Below, piece after piece: positions 31,207 through 32,242 of a DNA stretch of 32,242 nucleotides (its first letter is position 1; every line of letters begins with the position of its first letter). The notes under the pieces are model-generated. The model did no database searches. It was not told the DNA's origin and saw nothing but the letters and a program-made list of their open reading frames with translations. The translations under genes were made by a program, and so were the position numbers. The stretch lies in NCBI GenBank assembly GCA_023412275.1, contig JAEYNY010000060.1, positions 1-32,242 of the forward strand. Reading direction: 5' to 3'. Source of the stretch: Bacillota bacterium (lineage in GTDB: Bacteria; Bacillota; Clostridia; Acetivibrionales; DSM-1351).

Positions 31207-32242
31207 CTATTTTCCTCCCATGGGTTGCCTGCTGCCGGAATTACCTCCTGAATTATTTACTCCAGGATTATTACCGGGTGCATTGCCGCCGGAATTATTT
31301 GTTCCTGTGTTACCGCTGCCTGAAGTTCTGTTTGTACTTCTGTTACTGCCTCCACCTCCAAAGCTTCCGCCCATCGGACGATTCATTCCGCCCATACCTC
31401 CGAAGCCTCCAAAACCAAAACCTCCCTGTGTACTGGTATTTCCGTTTACAGTGTTTGTAACTAATGGAGGAAGCACAACTATTTCTCCTTCTTCAAGCCC
31501 ACTTACTATTTCAACAAATTCATCATTATTTAATCCCACTTCTATTTGCTTCATTACAGTACCTTTGTAATACTCCTGATTCTGCATAAATCCAGCAGAC
31601 ATTCTGGCTCTTCCTGTGCCGCCGGTACCGCTTTTATTACTGCTACGGTCAAATTCTCCTGCACTACTCCGATCACCCCAAGGGCTCTTACTTTGCGAAT
31701 CAGACTGCTCTTCTTCACCATTTGACATTACTCTCACAAAGGACCTGTCTCCCATTTTAGTCACCGCTTCAAGTGGAATCCTAAGTGCATTTTCCGATTG
31801 GTTAAGAATAATGTTGGCATTAGCATTCATTCCCGCCAGAAGGTCCTTAGTTTCATTTACTTTTATAGTTACATCGTAGGTAGCCACTCCATTTGATGAA
31901 GTACCTTCCATTGCCCTGCTTATAACTTCCCCGTTTAGTGGTTGTTTTGTTGTTTCCGGCAGTGCGTCTACTGTAACAGTTGCCTTCTGACCGACTTTTA
32001 TTTTTGATATATCAAGTTCGTCTATAGGAATAACAAACTGCATTTGATTAAAGTCACGTATACTAATTAGAGTATCTCCGGATTTTACACTGTCTCCAGT
32101 TTTATATGCCAGAGCCGTAACGGTACCGGCTATTGACGAGAAAATTTTATAGTCTTCCAGTTGCTTTTGTGCGGCATCCAACTGATTTTGGAGATCCTGC
32201 ATCTTCAGACTGTCAGTTTTGGAAGTCAACTGTAATTGGTCA
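31207..32242 (-). CDS. RND/MacA-type efflux adaptor protein (5' end outside the window)
   Basis: The frame runs open to the right edge, so the N-terminus lies beyond the window; at least 345 residues are seen. They start in a coiled-coil hairpin, then comes a lipoyl-like domain (FSSIAGTVTALAYKTGDSV), a beta-barrel (QKATVTVDALPETT) and a membrane-proximal part, the order of HlyD/MacA adaptors. An insert around residues 170-215 of the visible part is rich in serine and arginine. The last 70 residues are glycine/asparagine/serine-rich (GGFGFGGFGGMGGMNRPMGG) and low in complexity. It pairs with the ATPase and permease that follow. Confidence 0.85.
   Translation of the reverse strand, partial: DQLQLTSKTDSLKMQDLQNQLDAAQKQLEDYKIFSSIAGTVTALAYKTGDSVKSGDTLISIRDFNQMQFVIPIDELDISKIKVGQKATVTVDALPETTKQPLNGEVISRAMEGTSSNGVATYDVTIKVNETKDLLAGMNANANIILNQSENALRIPLEAVTKMGDRSFVRVMSNGEEEQSDSQSKSPWGDRSSAGEFDRSSNKSGTGGTGRARMSAGFMQNQEYYKGTVMKQIEVGLNNDEFVEIVSGLEEGEIVVLPPLVTNTVNGNTSTQGGFGFGGFGGMGGMNRPMGGSFGGGGSNRSTNRTSGSGNTGTNNSGGNAPGNNPGVNNSGGNSGSRQPMGGK

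Overview
The window is a low-GC, gene-dense chromosomal segment from a Gram-positive anaerobe of the class Clostridia. The signs are strong AGGAGG-type ribosome binding sites, AT-rich sigma-A-like promoters, many U-tract terminators, lipoproteins, an S-layer (SLH) protein, and riboswitches typical of Firmicutes. Gene content and style fit a Ruminiclostridium / Clostridium cellulolyticum-like organism, but this is an impression and no database was searched. There is no phage, transposon, CRISPR array, tRNA or rRNA. Most genes lie on the minus strand; three (a metallophosphoesterase, an FAD-dependent dehydrogenase and an unknown acidic protein) lie on the plus strand and are closed by terminators that can work in both directions.

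Layout. 1-3.6 kb: metallophosphoesterase, phosphoglucomutase, and a permuted papain-like hydrolase. 3.7-7.4 kb: a coupled uvrB-lrgA-lrgB unit (DNA repair plus holin/antiholin-like membrane proteins) behind a LexA-like operator, then a MntP manganese exporter. 7.5-8.8 kb: trpS and a 56-residue membrane protein gene. 8.9-14.7 kb: an xpt + BMP lipoprotein + ATPase + two-permease nucleoside transporter cluster headed by a guanine-class purine riboswitch. 14.9-15.5 kb: queT behind a preQ1-I riboswitch. 15.7-19.3 kb: a COG2509-type FAD dehydrogenase, a cyclophilin and a membrane glycosyltransferase. 19.35-24.4 kb: a divergent type IIA topoisomerase pair and, facing away from it, an unknown acidic protein. 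24.5-26.2 kb: folT behind a tetrahydrofolate riboswitch, then a DUF4097-like lipoprotein. 26.2-27.2 kb: an FMN-binding lipoprotein and a DUF3243-like protein. 27.3-32.2 kb: an adaptor (cut by the window edge), MacB-type ATPase and permease, and an SLH protein in one apparent operon.

How it works together. The strongest theme is salvage under RNA control: within about 11.5 kb, three different riboswitch classes (guanine, preQ1, tetrahydrofolate) each precede uptake or salvage genes for the matching metabolite. The sequence also allows a readable switching mechanism for each, by attenuation for xpt and queT and by Shine-Dalgarno masking for folT. The second theme is a possible link between the SOS response and the cell envelope: lrgAB overlaps uvrB and has no visible promoter of its own, so it may be induced by DNA damage. 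I found no clearly new multi-gene system. The best candidates for new biology are the uvrB-lrgAB linkage, the four-cysteine FAD dehydrogenase, the uncharacterised acidic protein next to the divergent topoisomerase, and the adaptor with a long glycine/asparagine tail made together with an SLH protein.
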